Origin: Allofournierella sp.
GTDB lineage: Bacteria; Bacillota; Clostridia; Oscillospirales; Ruminococcaceae
Direction: 5' to 3'
DNA length: 64,000 nt
Assembly: GCA_020025635.1 (NCBI GenBank)
Contig: JAHHRU010000001.1
Span: forward strand, 205,790-269,789
Under the pieces are notes generated by a model. It did not search any database. It was not told the origin of the DNA and saw nothing but the letters and a program-made list of their open reading frames with translations. Position numbers and translations under genes: made by a program. This document shows, piece by piece, positions 42,508 to 51,135 of the stretch. Numbering within the stretch: position 1 is the stretch's first letter; every line of letters starts with the position of its first letter.

Positions 42508-42768
42508 CTACAGGGCAAAAGTCATAAAGATCTGCTTCAGATAATCCTGCAGGGTGGTCAACATCCAACCTCCTCCAAGCATCAGCACGCCAACGATCAC
42601 AACCAATTTCAGAACAAAACCGATCGTCTGCTCGTGAATCTGCGTTACAGCCTGAAACAAAGCCACGATCACACCAACCGCCATACTGAGCACCAGCATG
42701 GGGGCGCCCAGCTTGATCGTGACCCCAACTGCTTCATGCATGAGATCCACAATGATATCTGTGCTCAT
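42508..42768 (-). CDS. fliQ: Flagellar export gate protein FliQ
   Basis: Two-helix, 86-residue subunit of the export channel (MLVLSMAVGVIVALFQAVTQ and FVLKLVVIVGVLMLGGGWML), with the conserved QIHEQT loop between the helices. Placed between fliP and fliR. Confidence 0.95.
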   Translation of the reverse strand: MSTDIIVDLMHEAVGVTIKLGAPMLVLSMAVGVIVALFQAVTQIHEQTIGFVLKLVVIVGVLMLGGGWMLTTLQDYLKQIFMTFAL

Positions 42769-42790
42769 ACGCTATACCCTCCATGCCACT

Positions 42791-43477
42791 CTAGTTAAAT
42801 CCTTGAATCAGATTGGAGAACAGCAGCTCCCATCCATTGACCGTTACAAACAGCAAAAGCTTGAACGGCATCGAGATCATGGATGGCGGCAGCATGATCA
42901 TACCCATTGCCATCAATGTGGACGAAACTACGATATCGATCAGCATAAAGGGGATATAAAGCAGCAAACCGATCATAAATGCTCTTTGCAGCTCACAGGT
43001 CATGAACGATGGCACGATGATGTTCAGCGGCAGCTCCATCACAGCCGGCTCATCCATTTCTTGCGGAACTTCCACATGTGCCAGATCGCAGAACATCTGC
43101 AAGGTGTTTATTTTTGTGTTGCGAAGCATAAATTTTTTCAGCGGCTTTTCTGCCTGCTCAAAAAACTCATCCTGAGAGATCGTTTCTTCAACATACGGCT
43201 CGTACGCCTTGGTTCGGATCTCATCCATCACAGGCGCCATTGTGAACAATGTCAAAAACAGCGCCAGCCCCACTAAAACGATATTAGGCGGCGTTTGCTG
43301 TGTGCCCATTGCCGAACGCAGGAACGAGAAGGAAATGATGTATCTGGTAAAAGAAGTCATCATTACCAGGAGCGACGGCAGCAGCATGATGGCAGTTGTC
43401 AGAAAAACAATTTCCAGTGCCTGCACATTGTCTCCATTGACATTTATAATACTTTCTGGTCCCATACGCATTTTCAC
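42791..43477 (-). CDS. fliP: Flagellar export gate protein FliP
   Basis: Pore-forming subunit of the FliPQR complex, 228 residues with four membrane helices. The family segments MMTSFTRYIISFSFLR, GTQQTPPNIVLVGLALFLT and PFMLIDIVVSSTLMAMGMIM are present. Many FliP proteins have a cleaved signal peptide; this one begins directly before the first mature helix, as in shorter forms. GTG at 43477 overlaps the fliO stop (GTGA); ATG at 43471 is an alternative. Confidence 0.95.
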   Translation of the reverse strand: MKMRMGPESIINVNGDNVQALEIVFLTTAIMLLPSLLVMMTSFTRYIISFSFLRSAMGTQQTPPNIVLVGLALFLTLFTMAPVMDEIRTKAYEPYVEETISQDEFFEQAEKPLKKFMLRNTKINTLQMFCDLAHVEVPQEMDEPAVMELPLNIIVPSFMTCELQRAFMIGLLLYIPFMLIDIVVSSTLMAMGMIMLPPSMISMPFKLLLFVTVNGWELLFSNLIQGFN

Positions 43478-43827
43478 CTGTGCTTCTTTTTCATTTCCGC
43501 TTCCAGGAAGGTCAAAAGAAATCCTTTGCTTTCCTCCGAACCGGAAACTTCACTGTCTTTCCAGGCATTGATCTCTTCCTCAGAAAGCTCTGCAAGCAAT
43601 GAGATCCCACCGCTTGCGGCACCAATGAGAAAATATCTGCCGGCAGCAGCTACAATGACCAGGCGCTCATTTCCTCCAACCTGAATCTGTGATAATACCT
43701 CCATCCGAAGCTTCTTACCACTGGGATTCCATGAGCCGCCCAGCATTCCTGCTCTTTTTTTGGTAACCCAATATGCTGCGCAAAGAATCAGCGCAACGCA
43801 GATCAGGTATAAAAGCCAATCCCACAT
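43474..43827 (-). CDS. fliO: FliO/FliZ-type export apparatus assembly protein
   Basis: A 117-residue protein with one N-terminal membrane helix (WLLYLICVALILCAAYWV) and a small cytoplasmic domain (MEVLSQIQVGGNERLVIVAA) typical of FliO. Helps FliP assemble. Lies between cheY and fliP, its usual position. Confidence 0.9.
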   Translation of the reverse strand: MWDWLLYLICVALILCAAYWVTKKRAGMLGGSWNPSGKKLRMEVLSQIQVGGNERLVIVAAAGRYFLIGAASGGISLLAELSEEEINAWKDSEVSGSEESKGFLLTFLEAEMKKKHR

Positions 43828-43838
43828 TTTGTGATCGA

Positions 43839-44207
43839 TCAGGGCTCACCCAGAATAGCGGTCACAGTTTTCAGAATGCGGTCGGGCTTAAAGGGCTTCA
43901 CAATAAAGTCCTTTGCACCGGAGCGAACAGCTTCCATAACCATGCTTTCCTGGCCCATTGCAGAGCACATGATCACATTTGCGCTGCTGTTCTTTGCGCG
44001 GATTTCTTTCAGGGCACCCAGACCATCCAGGTTGGGCATGGTGATATCCAGGATCACCAGATCCGGGCTGATCTCGTCATACTTCTGCACAGCATCGGCA
44101 CCGTCTACAGCCTCATGTACATCGGTATAGCCGCCCTTGACCAGAGCATCCTTAACCATCATTCGCATAAAAGCGGCGTCATCAGCAATCAAAATTTTCT
44201 TCGACAT
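43839..44207 (-). CDS. cheY: Chemotaxis response regulator CheY
   Basis: Single receiver domain of 122 residues: ILIADDAAFMRM (acidic pair), phospho-acceptor Asp in LVILDITMPNLDG, Ser/Thr in MCSAMGQE and Lys in VKPFKPDR. CheY-P binds FliM and FliY at the motor switch. It lies between fliY and fliO, the standard Bacillota position. A second CheY is encoded at 21631-22026. Confidence 0.96.
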   Translation of the reverse strand: MSKKILIADDAAFMRMMVKDALVKGGYTDVHEAVDGADAVQKYDEISPDLVILDITMPNLDGLGALKEIRAKNSSANVIMCSAMGQESMVMEAVRSGAKDFIVKPFKPDRILKTVTAILGEP

Positions 44208-44255
44208 ATTACTTTCCTTCCTTTACTAAACGTATTGAACTATAAGAAAAAAGAA

Positions 44256-45578
44256 TTAAATCTTCTTTACCCCAATGGGAATGGTGGGATCTTTTACGAT
44301 CTCCGTGATGCGAACACCGAAGTTATCATCCACAACCACAACATCGCCCTTTGCGATGCATTTTCCATTCACAAAAAGATCCACCTGATCTCCTGCAAGC
44401 TTATCCAGCACAACCAGCGAACCTTTGGAGAATTCCAGGATATCCCGCACTTTCCGTCTGGTCCGTCCGATCTCCACCGAAACCTTCAGCGGCACATCCA
44501 TGATAAGATCCAGATTTTCGGCCTGCTCTGTGCCGATGCTCTTCAAAGGATCCAGCTCCGTATATGCAACCGGGCTTGTCTGGATCACCTTCGGCTCAGT
44601 CTGCACCGGCTGAGGCTGCTGGGGATAAGGATAATACATCGGCTGCATATAGGGCATTCCCTGCGGGGGTACCGAGGGCCATGCTCCATAAGGCATCTGC
44701 TGGGCAGCAGCAGGGTCAGCCGCAAAGGGCTGCTGAGTCTGCTGGGGCTGCTGTGCCATGGGCTCCGGGGCCGCAGCCGGGGCTGCTGCAGGCTGTGCGG
44801 CCGGTGCCGGAGCTGCACTTTCCGGCTCATTGCCAGCATTCATGCCTCCCAGCATCTTTTCGATCTCTTCCTGGCTGAGCGTCTTCGCTCCTCCTGCGGA
44901 AGCCTCCGGCGCGGCAGCAGCGGCAGCTTTCGGTTCAGCAGCAGGCGCTGCCGGTTCAGCCGCTTGTGCCGACACGGCATCATCGCTGAGGCCCAAACCT
45001 ACCAGCAGTTCCTTTGCAAGGTCCACGCTCATTACGTTCATGAATTCGCTTTCCAGAACATCTTCGATTTGGAACGAGAAGCGAACAACAACAATGGTAT
45101 CCGAATCCTGAGGCAGATGATTCTTTTTAAACGATTCCAGGTCATCCAGTTCAAAGGGAACCGGTGTGGAAATGTTAACAGGAAAGCCAAGGAAATCCGC
45201 CAGGGCCGTTGAGGCAGATCCCATCATCTGGTTCATAACTTCACAAACCGCACTGATCGTGAGGTCGTTCAGTTCAAATTCCTCTTCAGGAATTTCGGAA
45301 CCCATCAGGATATCAACGATGACCTTGATATCCCTGCGGCGAAGCAGCATGAGATTGCCGCCTTCTAGGCCCTCCACGTACTTTATTTCAATGCCCATTG
45401 CGGGCTCCAGATTTCCGATCGAAAAATCTTCAACGCGAACTACAGATACTTTCGGGGTAGTGATATCAACTTTATGGTCAAGCAAATTTGCCACGGCCGT
45501 TGCTGATGATCCCAAACTGATATTGAAAATTTCGCCTAGAGCATCGATCTCCATCGGGTTGAATAATTGTTTTTCCAT
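44256..45578 (-). CDS. fliY: Motor switch and CheY-phosphatase protein FliY
   Basis: A 440-residue switch protein. The N-terminal part is CheC-like, with two phosphatase helices (ALGEIFNISLGSS and AVCEVMNQMMGSAS, each with Glu and Asn). The centre, about residues 205-350, is a low-complexity Ala/Pro/Gln/Met/Tyr linker. The last 80 residues are a FliN-type SpoA domain (VPLKVSVEIGRTRRKVRD, GDQVDLFVNG, VVVVDDNFGVRI) that forms the C-ring. It removes phosphate from CheY-P at the motor. It starts five bases after fliM ends. Confidence 0.94.
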   Translation of the reverse strand: MEKQLFNPMEIDALGEIFNISLGSSATAVANLLDHKVDITTPKVSVVRVEDFSIGNLEPAMGIEIKYVEGLEGGNLMLLRRRDIKVIVDILMGSEIPEEEFELNDLTISAVCEVMNQMMGSASTALADFLGFPVNISTPVPFELDDLESFKKNHLPQDSDTIVVVRFSFQIEDVLESEFMNVMSVDLAKELLVGLGLSDDAVSAQAAEPAAPAAEPKAAAAAAPEASAGGAKTLSQEEIEKMLGGMNAGNEPESAAPAPAAQPAAAPAAAPEPMAQQPQQTQQPFAADPAAAQQMPYGAWPSVPPQGMPYMQPMYYPYPQQPQPVQTEPKVIQTSPVAYTELDPLKSIGTEQAENLDLIMDVPLKVSVEIGRTRRKVRDILEFSKGSLVVLDKLAGDQVDLFVNGKCIAKGDVVVVDDNFGVRITEIVKDPTIPIGVKKI

Positions 45579-45583
45579 GCTAA

Positions 45584-46591
45584 CTATTCGCTCCTTTGTT
45601 CGGACTGATTATATACTTCACTGATTTTAACAGCCATATTTTTTTCGTAGGTGCCAACCCGGCCCTTGAACCATTGGTAGCCTCCGATGTCAAGTGTTAC
45701 TTCTGAATCCTTTGAGCATCCCAGGTTCACCACATCTCCCACATGCAGATGATACAGGTCATTGAGAGAAATGCGGGCATTTCCAAGCTCGGCCACAACA
45801 TCCAAAGCAGAATCCTTGAGGTTTTCAAAGATTTCGTCTGTTTTGTCTTCGCTTGCGGTTTTTCGAGTAGGATTATCGCGACTGATTTCCTGGAAGATGT
45901 TCGAAAGCATTTCTCCCGGGAAGCACATACTCATTCGCCCAGTGATCTCGGCAAAATTCACATTCATGTTCACGATAACTACGATTTCATCCACTCCGAT
46001 AACTTGGCTTACCGTTGGATTGGCATCCACTTTTCTGAAGGAGAATTCTATGGGGATGTAGTTACCCCAGCTGTTTCCCATAACAGATGCCAGATCATAA
46101 ACAATATCCTCATAAAGCCGAAGTTCCAGATCCGTATAAGTGTAATCCGAAATGTCCGGCTCCGGAGTGGTGTCCTCACTGCCCATCATGCGGTCCATCA
46201 TGGCAAGTGCTGTTTGAGGGCTGAGATAGAACAAAACCGGCGTGTCTTCCGTGTTGTCTTTGATCTTTGCATCGATCTGCCCCAAAACATCTCCTTCCCG
46301 GAGCGCATTGGAAAATTCATAGTATCTTTGTTCTTCAATACTCTCAACCGAAATTTCGCAATTTGTGCGAAGTCGTGCATTCAATCGGGAATTGATGATA
46401 CGAGAGTAATTATCAAAAATTCCCATCAGCAATTTTATGCGGTCTTTGGTAAATTTTCTGGGTCTACTAAAATCATATTTTCGGTATTTATTCTCCGAAC
46501 TGGTCTCGTTGGGAGAATTTAGATCTTTTTCTCCGCTTCGTAGAGCTCCCAAAAGCGCATCTATTTCATTTTGGGATAGTTTATCTGCCAT
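45584..46591 (-). CDS. fliM: Flagellar motor switch protein FliM
   Basis: C-ring protein that binds CheY-P, 335 residues. N-terminal CheY-binding motif LSQNEIDALLGAL, central CheC-like domain (the YYEFSNALREGDVLG region onward) and C-terminal SpoA domain (VVAELGNARISLNDLYHLHV). It follows motB by 37 bases; fliL, often found between them, is missing. Confidence 0.95.
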   Translation of the reverse strand: MADKLSQNEIDALLGALRSGEKDLNSPNETSSENKYRKYDFSRPRKFTKDRIKLLMGIFDNYSRIINSRLNARLRTNCEISVESIEEQRYYEFSNALREGDVLGQIDAKIKDNTEDTPVLFYLSPQTALAMMDRMMGSEDTTPEPDISDYTYTDLELRLYEDIVYDLASVMGNSWGNYIPIEFSFRKVDANPTVSQVIGVDEIVVIVNMNVNFAEITGRMSMCFPGEMLSNIFQEISRDNPTRKTASEDKTDEIFENLKDSALDVVAELGNARISLNDLYHLHVGDVVNLGCSKDSEVTLDIGGYQWFKGRVGTYEKNMAVKISEVYNQSEQRSE

Positions 46592-46628
46592 ACTACCACC
46601 CTAAATATCGATAAATTCTCAACGAACT

Positions 46629-47393
46629 TTACTCCGTTTCATACTGATAAACGTTTTCGCCAAGTTCGTCTTCTATGTTCTTTCCACTGATGATCAGTTC
46701 TACCCGCCTGTTTTTCTGGCGGCCTTCTGCCTGTTTATTGCTTGCCACTGGTCTCCATTGACCAACACCTTCACTAATCAGACGTCCGGGGTCAAGCGTG
46801 CCGTGTTCCTGAATATACACAACCACGTTTGTTGCACGCTGGCTTGCCAGCATCCGGTCTGATGCCACATTGTTCGGGCGATCCAATCTTGCCTGAGCAG
46901 TATGTCCAAGCACTCTTACTTCTTCGATCGCATCTTTACATTGTTCCAAAATATCACAGACAGAATCAAGCAGACTCTTGCTTTCCGGGCGCAGAGAAGC
47001 ACTGTCACCATCAAAAAAGATCGTTTGGTTAAACTCTACATAGACTTTACCGCCATCTTTATATACAGAAATCTCGCCGCCGTTGTCATACTGCGCTGCT
47101 ATTTCGCTGATTTGCTCATACAAATCATCCATTGCCTGGTCAACTTCACTCTGCATTTGCTCAACGGGGAAACCGCCTTCGTCTGCATCCGCATTTGGAC
47201 CGGCTCCCCCAGGATTGACCGTAGGCGAGTCCATTGCATAAGGATTGAAGCTCAAAACAACCGCTTTCCATTTATCCTCATTGATTGTAGACATGGAATA
47301 GAGCAATACAAAGAAGCAAAGCAGCAAAGTTACCATGTCGCCGTATGTATCCATCCAGTTGGCGCCACCGCCGCTTCTTTTCTTCTTTTTCAC
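46629..47393 (-). CDS. motB: Flagellar stator protein MotB
   Basis: Stator subunit anchoring the motor to peptidoglycan, 254 residues. One N-terminal membrane helix with the proton-carrying Asp in YGDMVTLLLCFFVLLYS (about residue 18), then a plug and an OmpA-like peptidoglycan-binding domain (VRVLGHTAQARLDRP, ASDRMLASQRATNVV). It starts with GTG after a GGGGATGG site. Translated after motA, 39 bases away. Confidence 0.94.
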   Translation of the reverse strand: MKKKKRSGGGANWMDTYGDMVTLLLCFFVLLYSMSTINEDKWKAVVLSFNPYAMDSPTVNPGGAGPNADADEGGFPVEQMQSEVDQAMDDLYEQISEIAAQYDNGGEISVYKDGGKVYVEFNQTIFFDGDSASLRPESKSLLDSVCDILEQCKDAIEEVRVLGHTAQARLDRPNNVASDRMLASQRATNVVVYIQEHGTLDPGRLISEGVGQWRPVASNKQAEGRQKNRRVELIISGKNIEDELGENVYQYETE

Positions 47394-47432
47394 GATTATT
47401 CACCATCCCCTTTTAGCGTATTCCCCTTGGAT

Positions 47433-48251
47433 TTACTCTTCGTTTTTCTCCTTCTTCTGGTCTGCACCTTCACCCATCTCACGGCGCTTTTGAGCCATGT
47501 AGGTCATCAGGTGATCCCGCAGGAACTTGGGGTTCTCACCGGCTTGGATGCCCATGACACCCTCTACGATGATCATCTTGTAAAGGACTTCCTCCTCATC
47601 CCGGCTGCGAAGCAGTGTCGCGATCGGGCCGAAAACCATGTGCGCCAGAATACAGCCATACAGCGTGGTGATCAGGGCGGTGCCCATATCGTTGCCGATG
47701 TTGCTGGCTCCGCCGTCGCTCAGGTTCATATTCTTCAGCATGTTGATCAGGCCAACCAGCGTACCCACCATACCAAAGGCCGGCGCAACTGCGGAGGCCT
47801 TGTCATACATGGCCGCAGCCTCTTCGTGACGTGCCGACATGCACTCGATGTCATTTTCCAGGATGCCGCGGATCTTGTCGGCATCATAAACGTCCACGAT
47901 CATCATGATTGCCTGTTGGAAGAAGGGATCTTCCTGCTCAGCAGCTTTTTCTTCCAGAGAAAGCAAGCCGCTTTTGCGGGCAGTTTGGGCCAGATCTACC
48001 AATTCCTCGATGCACTTTGCCGGATCATTTCCCTTGCTGTTCATAATGATTTTAAAATGCTTCGGGATGTTCTTCAGCATTTTTCCGGGGAAACTCGCAA
48101 CAACCACGAAGATGGTGCATCCGATCGTGATCATTATACTCGAGAAATCATAGAACCGCGCTACATTCGAGAATGCAAAAGTGGGGCCGGCCATGCCAAT
48201 TAAAATAACCACAATCGCACCAATGAGGCCGATAATATAACTGAGATTCAT
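47433..48251 (-). CDS. motA: Flagellar stator protein MotA
   Basis: Four-helix membrane subunit of the stator, 272 residues. Membrane helices at about 5-25, 34-52, 155-180 and 188-215 with GMVGTLVGLINMLKNM between, and a large cytoplasmic loop that contacts FliG. The C-terminus is a charged tail. Together with MotB it conducts ions to drive rotation. Confidence 0.95.
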   Translation of the reverse strand: MNLSYIIGLIGAIVVILIGMAGPTFAFSNVARFYDFSSIMITIGCTIFVVVASFPGKMLKNIPKHFKIIMNSKGNDPAKCIEELVDLAQTARKSGLLSLEEKAAEQEDPFFQQAIMMIVDVYDADKIRGILENDIECMSARHEEAAAMYDKASAVAPAFGMVGTLVGLINMLKNMNLSDGGASNIGNDMGTALITTLYGCILAHMVFGPIATLLRSRDEEEVLYKMIIVEGVMGIQAGENPKFLRDHLMTYMAQKRREMGEGADQKKEKNEE

Positions 48252-48309
48252 ATTTACCTACTCCCTCCAGGCAACCGTCTATTTGCTTTTTGGCAATTCC
48301 TCTTAGCGC

Positions 48310-48525
48310 TCAGCGCCTGTCTTCCACCGAGATGACACGATGAATATCCTGCACTTTCGCATTGTAAGCCGCAATTTTATCAATAATCTCATCTGCATTT
48401 TCGCATACAAGATAGTAGTCATGATTCATCATTGTGATCTTGGTTTCCGGAATGCACTCAATGCATTCGATCTGCAGATGATTCAGCAAGAAGCGCTCTT
48501 GATTACGCTTTGTTAAAACGATCAT
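48310..48525 (-). CDS. flbD: FlbD-family small flagellar protein
   Basis: A 71-residue protein beginning MIVLTKRNQERFLLNHLQIE, with PETKITMMNHDYYLVCENAD, matching the FlbD family of Bacillota and spirochaetes that sits between flgE and motA. Function is not established. The ATG at 48525 is preferred over the longer frame because GGAAGGCGG precedes it. A stem-loop separates it from flgE. Confidence 0.9.
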   Translation of the reverse strand: MIVLTKRNQERFLLNHLQIECIECIPETKITMMNHDYYLVCENADEIIDKIAAYNAKVQDIHRVISVEDRR

Positions 48526-48545
48526 GATAACCGCCTTCCTTTTTA

Positions 48546-48577
48546 TTCGGCAGGGAGCGGGGGCGCCCCCTGCCGAA
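48546..48577 (-). other. Intercistronic stem-loop between flgE and flbD
   Basis: TTCGGCAGGG (48546-48555) pairs with CCCTGCCGAA (48568-48577), with a GC-rich inner region. On the minus strand it is followed by TAAAAAGGAAGG, without a T-run. It begins about 20 bases after the flgE stop. It may stabilise the hook mRNA or limit read-through. Confidence 0.5.
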
Positions 48578-48597
48578 CACTTCATGCAGGTATTTTA

Positions 48598-49836
48598 TCA
48601 ACGCTTGATGTTGACCAGCTCTTCGAGCATTGTGTCAGTTACGGTGATAATTCTGGTGTTTGCCTGGTAACCGCGCTGGGTTTTGATCATTTCAGCGATC
48701 TCAACGGCCAGGTCCGCGTTGGAGCCTTCCAGACCACCGGTCTGCAGCTTGGTTTTGGTGCCGCCGATCTGGGATTTGCGGCTTGCGGTCTGGCCGGCAC
48801 CCAGCATGCTGCTGTTTACAGTGTCGAGCTTGCCGTTGCCCGGGGTCTTCAGCTTCTCGTTCACAGAACCCAGCATGGTGATCTGCAGGTCGCCTGCGCC
48901 GTCGCCGCACTGGAAGTAAGGGCCTTCCTTATGGGTCAGGCCTTCGTTGTTGGTAACTTTACCAATGGCCAAAAAGCCAACGGTTACGAACTCGCCGTTT
49001 TCCAGCATACCGGAAATGCGGCCGGAGGTCTCATCGATGGAAATGCTGGACAGGCTTGCGTAAGGCAGCGGGTTCACGCCGCTTTTATCAATGGGTGCAT
49101 TGGGGTTTTGGGGATCGACCGGCCAGTAGTCATCCAGACGAACATGATCCACATTGCCCAGGAGCTGCTCGTTGGTTGCAGGCTTGCCGCCAACTTCCGC
49201 CGCCACCGGATAACGGACCTTGTTTGCGTAGATGTACTGCTCGCCCTCTTTGTCGCCCGGCTTGATGGTCACTTCGGTCTTGCCGTCCTTGGGGTCAACA
49301 GGTACTTTCTCAATGCGGGGCATGCGGATGGGAACCAGCTGATCGCTGACGATCGGGTTGCCTTCCACGTCGGTGCCAACTGTGAGGAAGCCATAAACGG
49401 TATTGCCTGCGCCATCAGTCAGATAGCCGTCCGAGTCGATCTTGAAGTTGCCGACGCGGCTCAAAGACAAAGCCTTGAAGCTGTTGGGGTCCGAAGCATC
49501 GATTTTTCCGGCCAGGTCCTTATCACCCATCAGGAAATAACCATCACCATTGATCATGGTGTCCAGGGGTTTGCCCGGCGTAAAAATACCGCCGGTCATG
49601 TTCAGGTCGATCGTGCTGATCGTGGAACCATAACCGATCTGAGAAGGGTTTTTACCGCCCTTCACAGCGGTACCATTGGAACCGTTGCTATACATGGTAT
49701 ACATCGAATCCTGAAAAACAGTACGCTGTGCTTTGTAACCAACGGTGTTCACGTTTGCAACGTTATTACCAATTACGTTAAGCTTGTCCATGTGGGTTTT
49801 CATACCCGCAATCGCTGCGTTCATTGCTCCAGTCAT
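48598..49836 (-). CDS. flgE: Flagellar hook protein FlgE
   Basis: Hook subunit, 412 residues. N-terminal D0 (MNAAIAGMKTHMDKLNVIG, NNVANVNTVGYKAQRTVFQD), core DTMINGDGYFLM, and C-terminal D0 (ADLAVEIAEMIKTQRGYQAN, TVTDTMLEELVNIKR). Longest of the rod/hook family in the window, with the extra surface domain between residues 180 and 330. Followed by a stem-loop and flbD. Confidence 0.94.
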   Translation of the reverse strand: MTGAMNAAIAGMKTHMDKLNVIGNNVANVNTVGYKAQRTVFQDSMYTMYSNGSNGTAVKGGKNPSQIGYGSTISTIDLNMTGGIFTPGKPLDTMINGDGYFLMGDKDLAGKIDASDPNSFKALSLSRVGNFKIDSDGYLTDGAGNTVYGFLTVGTDVEGNPIVSDQLVPIRMPRIEKVPVDPKDGKTEVTIKPGDKEGEQYIYANKVRYPVAAEVGGKPATNEQLLGNVDHVRLDDYWPVDPQNPNAPIDKSGVNPLPYASLSSISIDETSGRISGMLENGEFVTVGFLAIGKVTNNEGLTHKEGPYFQCGDGAGDLQITMLGSVNEKLKTPGNGKLDTVNSSMLGAGQTASRKSQIGGTKTKLQTGGLEGSNADLAVEIAEMIKTQRGYQANTRIITVTDTMLEELVNIKR

Positions 49837-49934
49837 TTGATATTTTTGCTCCTTTCAAATAACGGTGCCGCCTGAGCCCATCAAACGGATGAGCTGCAAA
49901 AGCATCCGAAATCGGTCCTGCCTTCTGTAAAAAG

Positions 49935-50342
49935 TTACAGGAACACGGCACCATCTATATTGGTAAAGATGTTATCTTTCATTTCGCACTGCGAAATGGC
50001 TGTAATAACTCTGGCACTGGGAATATTCACGATAAAAGCAGATTCTGCATCCATCGCCAGGATGTTGGTGGCTCCCTTTTCCTGCGCCTTTTCCATTCCA
50101 TCCTGCAGCTGATTCAAAAGCTGCGGCGTGATTTTAATTCCCCGCTGTTCTGCCCGTGTTATGGCATGCTTTGAAAATTCCACACCGGACCGCGGTGCCC
50201 CTTCGCTCTTTTGGAGCTCCTTCTGCATAAGCGCAGAAAAATTTTTCGAATGAGCCTGTCCGTTTTTTTCTGTGGAACTGAAAGCATTGGGCTGCACTGC
50301 CGAGGAAACAGCTCTGATCAACCCTGTCGCCTCCTTATCCAA
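49935..50342 (-). CDS. TIGR02530-type flagellar operon protein
   Basis: A 135-residue protein of a conserved but uncharacterised family found between flgD and flgE. Key segments: FSKHAITRAEQRGIKITPQ, ATNILAMDAESAFIVNI and the C-terminal KDNIFTNIDGAVFL. It probably helps regulate or build the hook. Starts with TTG inside the flgD 3' end (8-base overlap), so translation is likely coupled; its ribosome site is poor. Confidence 0.88.
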   Translation of the reverse strand: MDKEATGLIRAVSSAVQPNAFSSTEKNGQAHSKNFSALMQKELQKSEGAPRSGVEFSKHAITRAEQRGIKITPQLLNQLQDGMEKAQEKGATNILAMDAESAFIVNIPSARVITAISQCEMKDNIFTNIDGAVFL

Positions 50343-51120
50343 GCACAGCGGCTGCGGGCGGTACGTCCTCAGTTGGCTTTTCGGCTTCTTCGGGTGCCGC
50401 TTCGGGGGCGGGAGTTACCGGTGCTTCTGGGATCTTGTCGGTTTCACCATTGGACGGTGCCGTCTCCGGCTTCACTTCTGTTTCTCCCTCCGGCTTTACC
50501 TGCGGCACTTCTGCCGGCTTTTCCTCAGGCTTCACATCCGGTGCGCTTTCCGGTTTGGCATCCGGCTTTACCTCCGGTGCGCCTTCCGGCTTTGCATCCG
50601 GCTTTACTTCCGGTTTGCCATCCGGCTTTGCACCCGGTGTGCCGTCCGGTTTCTCACCCGGCTTTACATCATCCGGCTTCTCGTCAGGCTTGGGTTTTTC
50701 CGGCAAGCGGCCAACTGCCATGATCTCACTCAGGAAGTAGTATTTGTCATCAACAAAAACTACCTGCTGGCCATTCATCATACCCGTTCCTGTAACAATA
50801 CCCACATGTTCCTTGATCTCATTGTTCTTATCCATCTGGCCCACGGTAACTTCCTTACCGACCAGAGAAGAAGCGTAAGACATAACGGAGGCATCGGTCA
50901 TATTGGTAATTGCCTGCACCATCTGCATCTGAACCAGCTGGTTCAGCATATCAGAGGTATCGGCTGCCGAGTCGATGGTCTGGTTGGACATTTCCGTTAC
51001 CATAAGAGTAAGGAAGTCTGTCATATCCAGGCTGGCCTTGCCGGATGTCTGCACATAGTTGGGAGATGTTGAGGAAGTGCCTGAAATATAACCGCTGATA
51101 TCAGACATATAACTGCCCAT
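50335..51120 (-). CDS. flgD: Hook scaffold protein FlgD with Pro/Lys/Glu-rich tail
   Basis: Hook-capping protein that places FlgE subunits. Residues 1 to about 145 are the conserved export and hook-binding part (ASLDMTDFLTLMVTEMSNQT, then MLNQLVQMQMVQAITNM). The C-terminal 115 residues are a low-complexity tail with an 11- to 12-residue repeat (variants of KPEVKPDAKPEG) and no visible Tudor or Fn3-type domain, which many FlgD proteins carry. It follows fliK by 15 bases and overlaps the TIGR02530 gene. Confidence 0.9.
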   Translation of the reverse strand: MGSYMSDISGYISGTSSTSPNYVQTSGKASLDMTDFLTLMVTEMSNQTIDSAADTSDMLNQLVQMQMVQAITNMTDASVMSYASSLVGKEVTVGQMDKNNEIKEHVGIVTGTGMMNGQQVVFVDDKYYFLSEIMAVGRLPEKPKPDEKPDDVKPGEKPDGTPGAKPDGKPEVKPDAKPEGAPEVKPDAKPESAPDVKPEEKPAEVPQVKPEGETEVKPETAPSNGETDKIPEAPVTPAPEAAPEEAEKPTEDVPPAAAVLG

Positions 51121-51135
51121 GATCTCTCTCCTTTT

